NCBI GenBank assembly: GCA_963575745.1
Contig: CAUYUJ010014564.1
Location: 327,600-391,599, forward strand
Reading direction: 5' to 3'
Source: Prorocentrum cordatum
Lineage: Eukaryota > Sar > Dinophyceae > Prorocentrales > Prorocentraceae
DNA length: 64,000 nt
A program made the translations under genes and the position numbers. Positions 34,591 to 45,699 of this stretch are shown piece after piece. Under the pieces are notes generated by a model. It was not told where the DNA came from. It saw nothing but the letters and a program-made list of their open reading frames with translations, and ran no database searches. Position 1 is the stretch's first letter, and each line of letters starts with the position of its first letter.

Positions 34591-35395
34591 CTGAAGCAAG
34601 GACGGCACAGACTGCTGTCGTCACTGCTGCGGCCTCGGCAGGGCATCCGGATCGGCGGCTGCGCACAGCGTGCCCGCTGCGGAGCGCGGATGCCTGCGCG
34701 CGCTGGCCTTGGCAGCGTGGGCGTACCTTCGGGCACTCGCCGTGAGGCCCACCAGGGAGCTCGGTGGCCGCGTCGTCAGAGGAGGGAACGGTACCCATAC
34801 CTCTACCCTTCGGCCGTTTTCCCTTTTGTGCCTCCTGGGCGGCCCTCGTCGCCACCGCTGGATTCGCCTCGAAATTCTGGTCAGAACGCACCCCGGGAGA
34901 GGTCCGGGGGGGGGGGGGGGTATCGGTAGGCAGAGAACTCGGTGGCCGCGCCGGGGGCCGTGCGGCCTCGTGGGGCTCGTGCCGCAGGCGGTCCCCGCGC
35001 TCGCTGGCGGCTCTCGGGAAGTCGCCGCACGAGAGAGTTTTTGTTCATCGTTGCCAGCAGGGGGGAGGGGCGGTCACGGCGCGATTCGCGCCGGCGCCGC
35101 CTGGGGGAATGCCTACAGTCGTAATGGCCAGTTGCCAGACGGCGCCGGCGCGCATCCTGTTTTTCTTGCTGAAGGAACTGGATGGTACGGCGGGGTTTCG
35201 GGTTTCGGCTAGTGGGCGGTTGGCGCCCGCCCGTGGGCGCCTCGTGGGCTCCCCGTGACCGCCTGGTGGCCGCGGCCGCCCATCGGTGTCTCGAGGGCGC
35301 CTCGTAGCTTGCACCACGTAGTTCGCACTACATCGTTTGCACCACACAGTGGCCTTCGATCCATCCTGCCACCGTGCCTGGGTTGTGGGCCATAG
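34591..35395. other. no gene recognised
   Basis: GC-rich, including a G run at 34,907-34,920. Near 35,310-35,350 there are three TTGCACCACRTAG words belonging to the 36.1-kb repeat family. Confidence 0.35.
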
Positions 35396-35399
35396 GCCT

Positions 35400-35990
35400 C
35401 TAGGTTGTTCTCTGGGATGCCGAGGGGGGCCTGTGGGGGCCGTTTGGAAGCCTCTTGAGAGCCGTGTTGGGGCCTCTGGGAGCGTCTTGGGAGCCTCTTG
35501 GGGGTCTCTTGGGGCCTCTTGGTGGCCTCTTTTCGCCTCCTGGGGCTTGACCCAGATTGTCCGTTCGGGTTCCTCCCTTTGGGCCATTCTTGGGGCTGTC
35601 CTCGGACTCTCTTGGGCCGTCCTGTGCGACTCTTGGACCGTGTTGGAGTCCTCTTGGGCCGTCTGAGGGTCCTCTTGGGGGCCTTGTGGGCCGTTTTGGG
35701 GCGGTCTTGGGGGCTTCTTGGACCGTCTTGGAGCGTCGGAGGCTCGAAAAGTCGAGGACCCCCCAAAACATTGAAGAAGCCGTGGGACATCAATCATTTA
35801 GGCCTCTCTGGGCCCTCGTGGGAAGGCTCTTGGGGCTCTCTTGGTGCGCCTTGACGTCTTCTCGGGCCGTCTTGGTGCCATCTTGGGCGTCTTGGACCGA
35901 TCGCGCGGCGATTGGGGGCCCTCTTGGAACGTCTGGGCGGCCTCTTGGGGCCCTTGGCCAACCTCGGGGCCTTCTCGGGCCCGAGATATT
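35400..35990 (+). repeat. CTCTTGGGG-type minisatellite, locus 5
   Basis: Units such as GGGAGCCTCTTGGGGGTCTC repeat throughout, interrupted at 35,745-35,810 by an A-rich spacer. No gene is seen. Confidence 0.7.
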
Positions 35991-36094
35991 CACGCGGGAG
36001 CACTCACTGGAGCCAAGGGGCCACGCTACGCGCCCCTGGGGCCACGCGGCGCGCCCTGGCCGATTCGGCAATTGCAGGCCCGGGCCCCTCAAAT

Positions 36095-36430
36095 AATCTT
36101 CAAACAGCCTGCACCACATACCCTGCACCAGATAGCTTGCACCACATGGCTTGCACCGCCCACTTTGCACCACATAGCTTTGGCCTCATAGCTTGCGCCA
36201 TGTAGCTTGCTCCACGTAGATTGCATCACATGCCTTGCACCACATTATTGGCACCACATAGCTAGCGCCACATAGCTCGTATTACATTCGTTGCACCACA
36301 TAGTTTGCATCATGTAGATCACACCTTCGTAGCTTTCACCGCATATATTGCGCCACATAGCTCGCACCATGTACATGTCATTACATAGCTTACATCACAA
36401 AGTCTAACTACACCGCATACACTGCATCAC
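36095..36430 (+). repeat. 14-base GCACCACATAGCTT repeat
   Basis: About 20 degenerate copies of GCACCACATAGCTT, many with the same spacing. The family reappears at 39,415-39,640 and briefly at 35,310-35,350. Confidence 0.8.
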
Positions 36431-36944
36431 GTAGATTCCCCTTTCCGAGCGAAAGGCAGACTCTGCTACCCTTTCCCCCGCGGACTTAACGGTCCCCCCT
36501 GGGACACTGCACATTACATATGTTTCGACCTTGTCATGCATCTCCTGCATGAAATCATACCATTCCAGGCTGTCCTTGTCAACCCTCACCTCATCTCTGT
36601 CAACTGATACTATGCGCGCGCAATCGTTTATTGCAGAATATCATGTTTCGATAATCCCTTGCACAACAATGCGCGACGTGCACCGCGCGCACGCGTACAT
36701 GTCGAAATCACATCAACCACGCTTGGGTCCACGCACATTTGCTGAACTCGTTGGGAAGGAATATGGTGTAAGCAATATTACCTAACATCGAAGACTGATA
36801 GGTTTCTAATGGTGTAAAAAGAGAGCAGCACATTACTCCACAGGGGGGTCTGGGCAGCCGTTGGGGAGCCGTTGGGGGGCCGTTGGGGGGGCCGTTGGGG
36901 ATTTCCGGGGGGGATCCGCGGAACCTCGTTTTTCGCATACAGTC
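36431..36944. other. lower-GC unique stretch, no gene recognised
   Basis: No repeat is obvious. A minus-strand frame at 36,404-36,589 and a plus frame at 36,531-36,785 are short and unsupported. 36,845-36,900 has CCGTTGGGG repeats. Confidence 0.35.
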
Positions 36945-37370
36945 ACACACTTCGTGCTTTTCGACCTCCCAGAACTCCATTCCCGGGCCACATTCTGAAT
37001 GCCCGGAGCCAACTGTAGGCCACTTCGTGCTCTTCGACTTCCCAGAACTCCATTCCCGGGCCACATTTTGAATGCCCGGAGCCAACTGTAGGCCACTTCG
37101 TGCTCTTCGAGTTCCCAGAACTCCATTCCCGGGCCACATTTTGAATGCCCGGAGCCAACTGTAGGCCACTTCGTGCTCTTCGAGTTCCCAGAACTCCATT
37201 CCCGGGCCACATTTTGAATGCCCGGAGCCAACTGTAGGCCACTTCGTGGTCTTCGAGTTCCCAGAACTCCATTCCTGGGCATGATTTTGAATGCCCGGAG
37301 CCAACTGTAGGCCACTTCGTGTTCTTCGAGTTCCCAGAATTCCATTCCCGGGCCACATTTTGAATGCTGA
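36945..37370. repeat. 73-bp tandem repeat, about six copies
   Basis: CCCAGAACTCCATTCC recurs at 36,968, 37,041, 37,114, 37,187, 37,260 and 37,333, exactly 73 bases apart. Each unit also holds GAATGCCCGGAGCCAACTG and CCACTTCGTGCTCTTCGA. Unit length is not a multiple of three, so an encoded protein repeat is unlikely although one minus-strand frame stays open. Confidence 0.95.
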
Positions 37371-38855
37371 GGCAGGCTGAGGCTGAGGCTGAGGCAGGCT
37401 GAGGCTGAGGCAGGCTGAGGCTGAGGCCGAGGCTGAAGGCAGACTGAGGCTGAGGCTGAAGCAGGCTGAGGCTGAGGCTGAGGCAGGCTGAGGCTGAGGC
37501 TGAGGCAGGCTGATGCTGAGGCAGGCTGAGGCTGAGGCTGAGGCTGATGCAGGCTGAGGCTGAGGCAGGCTGAGGCTGAGGCCGAGGCTGAAGGCAGACT
37601 GAGGCTGAGGCTGAGGCTGAGGCTGAGGCTGAGGCTGAGGAGGCTGATGCTGAGGCAGGCTGAGGCTGAGGCTGAGGCTGAGGCAGGCTGGCTGAGGCAG
37701 GCTGAGGCTGAGGCTGAGGCTGATGCAGGCTGAGGCTGAGGCAGGCTGAGGCTGAGGCCGAGGCTGAAGGCAGGCTGAGGCTGAGGCTGAGGCTGAGGCT
37801 GAGGCTGAGGCTGAGGCTGAGGCTGAGGCAGGCTGATGCTGAGGCAGGCTGAGGCTGAGGCTGAGGCTGATGCAGGCTGAGGCTGAGGCAGGCTGAGGCT
37901 GAGGCCGAGGCTGAAGGCAGATTGAGGCTGAGGCTGAAGCAGGCTGAGGCTGAGGCTGAGGCAGGCTGAGGCTGAGGCTGAGGCAGGCTGAGGCTGAGGC
38001 AGGCTGATGCTGAGGCATGCTGAGGCTGAGGCTGAGGCTGATGCAGGCTGAGGCTGAGGCAGCTGAGGCTGAGGCCGAGGCTGAAGGCAGACTGAGGCTG
38101 AGGCTGAAGCAGGCTGAGGCTGAGGCTGAGGCAGGCTGAGGCTGAGGCTGAGGCAGGCTGATGCTGAGGCAGGCTGAGGCTGAGGCTGAGGCTGATGCAG
38201 GCTGAGGCTGAGGCAGGCTGAGGCTGAGGCCGAGGCTGAAGGCAGGCTGAGGCTGAGGCTGAGGCTGAGGCTGGCTGAAGGCAGGCTGAGGCTGAGGCTG
38301 AGGCTGAGGCTGAGGCAGGCTGAGGCTGAGGCTGAGGCAGGCTGATGAGGCAGGCTGAGGCTGAGGCTGAGGCTGAGGCTGAGGCAGGCTGAGGCTGAGG
38401 ACTGAGGCTGAGGCTGAAGCAGGCTGAGGCTGAGGCTGAGGCAGGCTGAGGCTGAGGCTGAGGCTGCAGGCTGAGGCTGAGGCTGAGGCTGAGGCTGAGG
38501 CTGAGGCTGAGGCTGATGCTGAGGCAGGCTGAGGCTGAGGCTGAGGCTGAGGCTGAGGCTGAGGCTGAGGCTGGCTGCAGGGAGGAGGCAGGCTGAGGCT
38601 GAAGGCAGACTGAGGCTGAGGCTGAAGCAGGCTGAGGCTGAGGCTGAGGCTGAGGCAGGCTGAAGGCTGAGGCAGGCTGAGGCTGAGGCTGAGGCTGATG
38701 CAGGCTGAGGCTGAGGCAGGCTGAGGCTGAGGCCGAGGCTGAAGGCAGACTGAGGCTGAGGCTGAAGCAGGCTGAGGCTGAGGCTGAGGCAGGCTGAGGC
38801 TGAGGCAGGCTGAGGCTGAGGCTGAGGCAGGCTGAGGCTGAGGCTGTGACTGCGA
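37371..38855. repeat. 1.5-kb GGCTGA hexamer tract with higher-order units
   Basis: GGCTGA units with GCAGGCTGA and GCCGAGGCTGAAGGCAGACTGA variants. The variants recur in a common order, giving a higher-order period of a few hundred bases. Minus-strand frames (Ser-Leu and Pro-Gln-Pro-Ala repeats) are hexamer artefacts. It begins directly inside the last 73-bp unit. Confidence 0.95.
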
Positions 38856-39164
38856 CTGCCGTTGCCACTGCGACTGTCATCGCGAATGCGACTACGACTG
38901 CGAGAACAGCAGAATTCTACAACTGGATTCTCATCCGAATCTTAAGGGGAATGCTTCCAGATATGCTCCTACACATCGATGTTAGGTTGCTTTGCCGGGA
39001 TAATTGCACATAACTCGCATTCGCATCTCACCACGCGGTGCTTTCGCATTGATCACGACTCCGTATGTCGAATGTCCTTGGACTCACCCCGCCACCGTGT
39101 CTGGAGTGTGGGTCTGACGCCTCTTGGATGGTCGCTCGGATCTCGACGAGGCCTCTCTGGGGCC

Positions 39165-39320
39165 TACGGGACGCACTTGTGAAGCTTCTCTCTAGTTGCT
39201 TCTTTGGGGGCCTTTGGGGGGCCTGTCCGGGCCTCTTGGGGGCCTCTTGGGGGTCAGTTGGGGGCCCCTTGGCGCCTCCTGGGCCCCCCTTCAAACGCCA
39301 TTCTGGACCCTGGGGGAGGG
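39165..39320 (+). repeat. CTCTTGGGG-type minisatellite, locus 6
   Basis: A short block of GGGGGCCTCTTGGGGG units. 38,856-39,164 between this and the hexamer tract shows no gene. Confidence 0.6.
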
Positions 39321-39414
39321 GGCAAGGGGGGAGGGGGACGGCCACGTGCCTCACACGCCGTCTCGCCCCCGGCGAGCGGGGGTCGGCGGAGTCCGCGCAC
39401 GTAGATAAGTTCGC

Positions 39415-39640
39415 ACACCTTACACCACCTACATTGCCCCACATAGTTTGCACCACATTGTTTGCGCCACGCATATTGTACCACCTCGCTTGCACCGAAT
39501 AATTTGCACCAGCCTGCACCGCATAGCGTACGCCACATATCCAGCATCACGTGGCTTGCACCATATAGCCTGCATCATACATGTTGCACCACACGGCTAG
39601 CACCACGTAGGGCGGACCACCTAGCTAACACAACACACTT
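39415..39640 (+). repeat. 14-base GCACCACATAG repeat, second locus
   Basis: Degenerate TTGCACCACATAGY copies as at 36.1 kb, including TTGCACCACATTGTTTGC variants. Confidence 0.75.
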
Positions 39641-39829
39641 TGCACGACATCATTTGGACATCCACAGTGGTACATCCTACTGTTCGGAGTTTGCGCTGGC
39701 CACCTTTTGTTCCCAATCCGTTTCCCATACCCGTTTCTTTTCATCGATCTTCCTTCTTTCTCCCCCTCACCGTTCGCCCCCTTCTCCCTCCCTCCCTCCC
39801 CATCTCCCTCTTGCACTCTTGCGGCCCTC

Positions 39830-40330
39830 CTGGGGTTCTTCTGGGGGGGTCTTGAGACTTTCTTGGAGCTCCTCGGGGGGGTCTGGGGGGCCTTTTGGGC
39901 CGGTCTTGGGCTCCATAGCCACCAAACGAGGATTGCTTTGGTTAAGGTCACTTCACATCGGAGGCAGAACAACGGCTTCTTGAGGCCCTCTTGGTGCGCT
40001 GTTGGGGCGTTCTTGGACGCTCTTGGGGCCGTCGTGGGGCCCTATTGGTCTCCTCTTGAGGCTCTCATGGGCCATCTTAGGACCATCTTGAGTCTTCAAA
40101 AGCCAATCGGAAACGAAGAGGGCGAGAAGGCACAGCACAACGAGTTCCAATTGAAGGAATCTGGCCTCTTTGGGGGGTACCTTGGAGGGCTCAGAGGACA
40201 CTTACCTCTTGGTGGTATGTCGAAGGCTATCTTAAGTCATCTTGAAGTAGCATGGGCCATCTTGGAGACCATCTTGCAGCATCTGGGACCCTCTTGGAGC
40301 CATCTTGTGCAATTGTGGGCGCAAGACACC
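39830..40330 (+). repeat. CTCTTGGGG-type minisatellite, locus 7
   Basis: GGGCCTCTTGG-type units. 40,100-40,160 contains the ATCGGAAACGAAGAGGGCGA module related to the one at 7,890. Confidence 0.65.
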
Positions 40331-42420
40331 CACAAGCAACAAGCCGTCTTGCTTATTCACACCCGCCCTCCCACCACATAGGTAGCAACCGAGTCTCAGC
40401 ATGGATAGTGGCCGCCATCGACAACCATCGGGAACCAATGCAGACGTCAGCCAGGTGCGCGAAGCTCGCGAGGTGCGCCGCACAGGCCACCTGCGCCACG
40501 CGCGCTGGGTGCCCCATATCGGGCAATATGTCGACCACCCCACCGTCCCTGTCAAACCAATGCAAAGTGACGGCGGGTTAGTTGTGTGCGGGTGTTCGCC
40601 GACGACCGTTTTGCAATTTTTTTTGTCAAAGATGGTGGGCCTACGCGCATCAGGCAGTATGCCGCCCTCTGGTGCTTGCATTGAAGACTGCTCCTCGGCA
40701 ATGCGTTTCCGACGGGACTCGAGCTCAGTGGAATTTGGGCCCCAGGCTCGGATGCTGCCTGTGTGGTGGGAGGGCAGGTGTTAGTGAGCAATACGGCTTG
40801 CGGCTTGTGGTAGCTTGATCCTTGCTCCCCACACCCTTTCCCCCGCCTGGCCGGCAGCCAACACGAACCCTTGCGGGCACCCATGCGAGCACCTCCCAAC
40901 CATCCCTGCCAAAAATCAGGAGGGAAAGAAACACGCAGACACAATTCATCGTCGACTCCCAGGAAACTATAAGAAAATATGGGAAGTGGGGGAAATACGA
41001 AAACCCTGAAAATATATGAAAATATGGAGAATCCTATATTTTGTGCTTATTTATTTATGTGTCCCTGGGCCCCTTGACATAAAAAATACACTTGGCCTCC
41101 AACTCTGAACCATGCGAGGGCGTCCCGCGACCACTTTGCACCGGTTTTTGACATGGGCGGCGGGGGTGCAGGCACATTGCTTGCTGCGCGAAGGCCGACA
41201 TCACCCACCACCTCTTTCAAAAAGCAATACGCAGTTCATGTTGTATCAAATCTGGATCATGCGCGGACGCCCCGCAGTCACTTCGCAGTGGTTTTTGACA
41301 GGGACGGCTGGGGGGGGGGTAGCATATCGCCTGCTGTGTGCAGTGCCGTCACCCCCTAACCATCCCTTGCAAGAGACAAAACGACATGCACTTTGCACCA
41401 ACATGTGGATCCTGCGCGGGCGCCTCGCGTTCACATTGTATTGGTTGTTTTGTTGTTGACAGGGATGGCGGGGGTGCCGGCATGTTGCCTGCTGTGTGCC
41501 GGCAAACCATCCTTTTTTACCAATAGAACCAACCATGCTCATCTTGCCAGGGGCAGTTGTTGTGCTCTGTATCTTCGGGCTTACTTTGTAGGCTCTTGGC
41601 TTGGGGGCTCCGAGAACGGAGGCTGAAATTTTGAGCGGCTGAAGAATGTGGGCACCGCCGCCGCCCCCGCCAACACCCGGTGCACAGTGGTCGTGGGGCG
41701 CCCGCGCAGGGTCCAGATTCTGCCTGCAGAGCGTATGCTGCACTGCGTGTGGACCGGGAAGGGGCAGGCCTGCCCAGGCCGAGGGCACCCTCCCGCGGGC
41801 CTCCGCCGAACGCCAGAGTGCCACGTGCTCACCGGGCGCCCTCGCGCGGCCCGGTCTCTTGGCCGCAGAGCGTGTTCTGCACCGTGTCTGCTGTAGGGGA
41901 TGGCGGGGGGGGGGGGGCCGCATGGCCCTGGGCCTGTCGCCGGTCGGGTGGGGGCAGGGGGTGCACAATCATGAGCACGAAGCAGCGGTCAAGACCTTTC
42001 CCAAGCGCAAGCTGTTCGGCACGCTCGCACCCGCCCTTCCAACACACAAAGTAGTACCCGAGTCTGCGCATGATCAGTGATCGTCTTTGGATGGGCAGCT
42101 GCTGGGGCGCTGGGGCGAGGAGCGCCACGTCGGCCCCAGCCATCCGTGTCGAACACCAAAGCACAGTCGCGGCGGAGTGGCCACCATGATGTGTGGTAGG
42201 GCCTGCACACAGCAGGCAACATGCCAGCGCCCCCTTCGTCCCTGTCAACATCCAGTGCAAAGTGATCGCGGGGTGCCCGCGCATGACCCGAGATTTTGCC
42301 GCACTGTGCATGTTGAATTTGCTTTCTGACAGGGATGGGGGGATGCCATTGTCCTTGGTCTGTCGTTGGCCGGGTGGGGGAGATGGTGTAATTATATCAA
42401 TGAGGAGCATGGATGATCCC
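40330..42420. repeat. cluster of dispersed direct and inverted repeats
   Basis: A ~150-base unit (GCGCGGGCGCC-CGC-GT-ACTTTGCA-TGG-TTTGACAGGGA-GGC-GGGGG) occurs in tandem at about 41,111, 41,261 and 41,411 and inverted near 42,235-42,290. A second motif (CACCCGCCCT-CCA-CACA-GTA-CCGAGTC) is plus at 40,355 and 42,030 and inverted at about 40,740. The region is a palindromic patchwork with no recognised gene. Confidence 0.55.
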
Positions 42421-44340
42421 CTCCCCCGAACAGGACATCTCGTTCTACCACCTTCGCCGAGAGGGCTGGTGGGATTACTCGCCTCGCTCCCCCTTCCTCA
42501 CCTCTGTGCTGGGTCGAGATCCTCCGTCCCTCCTTCCCTTCCTCTCTCCTCCCCCCATCTCTCCTCCCAGATCCTCCCCTCCTCCTCCATCCCCCCCCCC
42601 TCCTGCCCCCCGTCCGGCGGAAGAGCTCAAGCAGAGACGGCGGCAGCACTGCCACAAAGCCTGATGTAGAGCCCAGAACCAGACGTTGTGGCCTCCAGCT
42701 GGTGTCTTCCTTCCTTCCTTTCTTCCTTCCTCCTGCCCCCCCCTTCAGCGGACGAAAAACGGTGCAGAATCCACTTTTCCGCCGTCGGGGACGCCTACCC
42801 CACGGCGGCTGGAAGGGTTCTACCCCAACGTGCCACCGTAGGGCTGTGGACCTTCCAGCCGCCCTGGGGACCGCGCTCCTGACGGCGGAACAGCTTATCT
42901 CATGCCGTTCTCCGCCCGCTGACCTCTCCTCTTCCCCGCCACTCGTCGCTCGCGCGCAGGCTGCCGGGCTGCTGCTCTCGCGGCGCGTCAGCTCTGGCGC
43001 CGCCCGCCGCCCGCCCCGCCTGCTGCCCAGGCACTCGTTGTCACGCTGCACCTTCGGTGGGCCTCGTCTGCCCCCCAAAAAATTGGTGTCTTTTTTTCTT
43101 TTGCCCGACGCGGGCTCAATGCGGACTCGACGCGCACTTGGCGTTGGTTCGGCATGGATTCGACGAGTCCTACCTGGGTTCGACACGGATTCGACGCGGG
43201 CAGAGGGCGCGACGGGACACACAATACCCCCCGAAGACGCAACATTAAGTCGTGTGTGTGTGTGTGTGTGTGCCGGGGGGGGGGCGAAAGTTTCGCGGCT
43301 CGATGCGCCCCCGCTCAGGCCCTGAAATCTGGGCGCTGTCGTTTTCTCTTACATGCACCTGGCGTTTTCGGCCAGCTTCGGGCCCTGGGACCCTCACAGA
43401 TCGATCCGCCTCGAGAACTGCCGCAGAAAGATGGGGTCGAGGGCCCTCGTACATCTTTTGTAAGTTTTGCATTTGTTTCGCGATGTCGGATCTCAGGGGA
43501 GGGCGTGGGCAATCGGGCGACACGGCACTATCCGCACCCGCCTGTTCTTGGCAGTCTGTCTTGCCCGTCCACATCACATAGAGGGGAGGAGAAGCGAGCA
43601 CACGGCGACGAAAGCGCAGGCGGGAGGCCAGAGTTGGTGGGACAAGGCAAGTGGGCGGGCAGCGGAGGGGGTATTTGTAGGCCTGAACCGCAAGTCCCCG
43701 TCTTGTCCCATTCATCCCTCGAGTGGAGCTGGGCCCGCGTGACAGAGGAGCCTCCCTTAGAGTGCTGCCTGCTCTGTGTGCCGACCTTGACCTTTGCGTT
43801 TCGCCCGAGGCATCTGGAAGTTCGACCCCCCTATCCCCAATGTGCTTGGCCTCGGTTGCGGCGTGCTGATGTTGCTGATCGGTGGGGGCCCACTCCGACT
43901 TGTTCAGTCAGCGCGGAGGCCTGGATCGCCTGGGTGGACTGACTGTCCTGCACGCGGAGTGGGAGGTTAGGGTCGGGGGAGCGTAAGACCCGGGTTTGCC
44001 AGGACTCGGGTTCGCCATCGTTTTTTGACGACCGCGCCTCGGATTTTGACGAGGAGGAGTTCCGTGGGATGTCTGCAGCGGGAGGCCTCGTCAAAATGCA
44101 GGCTCTGCCTTGTCATTTTTTAACGACCTCGTCGGGGATTTCCGAGTCCCCTGTACCCAGGTCTTACGTCCCCCCGAGAGGGGGGTGGATCCGTTGCTCG
44201 CCGAGGGAGCCACGGAGCCCCGCGGCGCGACGCGTCCCCCCCCCTGGGGGGACGCCGCGCCACCGCGGGCTCCGGCCACGCCGATCCTGGGCCGAGGGCC
44301 GGCTGGGCGAGGGTGCCACTGCGTCCTCGCTGGCGCCGTC
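42421..44340. other. no gene recognised
   Basis: Pyrimidine-rich at 42,540-42,610. (GT)n lies at 43,252-43,272. ACTCGACGCG and ATTCGACGMG words repeat at 43,110-43,200. Several 80-200-codon frames compete on both strands; none has a domain I recognise. Confidence 0.4.
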
Positions 44341-44342
44341 GC

Positions 44343-44485
44343 CGACGCCCCCTCCTCCTCCTCCTCCTCCTCCTCCTCCTCCTCCTCCTCCTCCTCCTCC
44401 TCCTCCTCCTCCTCCTCCTCCTCTTTCCCCTCCTCCTCCCCCTCCCCCTCCTCCTCCTCCTCCTCCTCCTTCTTCTTCTTCCTGC
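44343..44485. repeat. (CTC)n tract
   Basis: About 140 bases of CTC triplets with CCC and TTC variants, on the minus strand directly downstream of the LINE-type gene fragment. Confidence 0.95.
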
Positions 44486-44555
44486 ACCGATGGAGGCCGA
44501 AGACCGCACTGATGAATCATGCAACAGAGAGGCAGCAGCGGCGGCGGCAAGACAA

Positions 44556-45690
44556 TTAGCGGCGCCTGTCCGACGCAAACTGCCCCAACCCGTGTCCTTC
44601 GTAGAACGGGTCGAAGGGCACGAAAAACTCCTCGACCTCAGCTGGAACCTCGGGCAACGTTCCTGCCTGTAATAAGGTCAAGTCAGAGGGAGCCGCCAAG
44701 AGCAGAGACTGTGCAATGACTTTGGAGAGCAGAGACGGGTACTGTTTGGCAGCGGCAGTAAAAAACTGCCCGTTCGCACGTGTGCCCACCAACTCCTCAG
44801 GATGCGACGCATGATTGCATTTACCGCTGCCTGGGAGCTGGCGGATCAAATCTTTCAAACCAGGAGCGTTGACAGCAAGGAGGGTCGTCGGTTTCCGAGA
44901 GCGGGCCCCGCACTGACACTGATCAACATTCAAAAACTCAACACGCGCACGTCGGGACATGCCTCTCATCGCCCGAACTTCTGGCAGCCGCCAGATTGAG
45001 GGGAGGTGAGGAGGAGGAGGCTCGAGGGGGTGTTCGACGATGCAAGCAATACCCTTCGCCATGCACACATATGCTACCTGCAACATGGTCTGGAGCAAAC
45101 GATTACCGAGCATTATTTGTTCCCATTCGGACCGCGAGCGAGCAGGCAAGCCCCAGAGCCACTCGACGGATCTCAACACCCGTGGCCTGTCGCCTCCGCT
45201 CGGAGGCGGGTTAGCTCTACCTTTAGACCAGGTCTCGCACGGCGGTCCTCCGACCGCGCCCAAGACGGCACCGTCCCAAATTAGCGACAGGAGCTGCTGC
45301 ACGGACTTTTTCTGAGTGAGATCACCACGAACAGGGCTGTTAGCCACATCCACGGATAGCATGATGACTGGCAACAACGATTGCGCCTGAAAGACTTCAA
45401 AATGGGCCTGGACGTCATCCGGACGCCTCTGGCCGCTAAAAAGATGGAGATAGTACCTCGTGAACGTCGGCTGTCGAGGGAGCCCAGACGATTGCACAGC
45501 GCTCTCCGCCTGGTGCTGGGCTCGCTCCACACCCTCCGTAGTCGCCCTGATGACGACTGGATCCACCTCGCCTCCCAGGGCAGGGCCAATGATCCTCACG
45601 GGCGGTCCTGCAGCATAATTCTGGCACTCCCCGCGCATACGGGCAGCACGCGCCTCACGGGTTGTGTAGGAACGATCCTCTACAGCTGGT
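44556..45690 (-). CDS. LINE-type retroelement C-terminal region with methyltransferase-like domain
   Basis: Minus-strand frame open from about 45,690; the first ATG is at 45,638, giving 360 residues. RYYLHLFSGQRRPDDVQAHF (residues 61-80) is a SAM-motif-I-like FSG. VIMLSVDVANSP (D97) is the acidic motif II position. LGAVGGPPCETWSKGRA (C134) resembles motif IV. IACIVEHPLEP (201-204 VEHP) sits at motif VI, and VDQCQCGARSRKPTTLL at motif VIII. I recall this segment as the end of dinoflagellate non-LTR polyproteins. RT is not present in the adjoining sequence, so this is 5'-truncated or begins after an acceptor (CTACCAG|CTG at about 45,690). The Pro-Pro-Cys core is intact. It may be a degenerate C5-methyltransferase fold; activity is uncertain. 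On the plus strand nothing overlaps convincingly. Confidence 0.65.
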
Positions 45691-45699
45691 AGGCCCCCA

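Noticed and set aside
36708-38880. 645- and 436-codon minus-strand frames of Ser-Leu and Pro-Gln-Ala repeats
   Set aside because: The GGCTGA hexamer keeps two codon phases open by itself, and the adjoining 73-bp unit is not a multiple of three.
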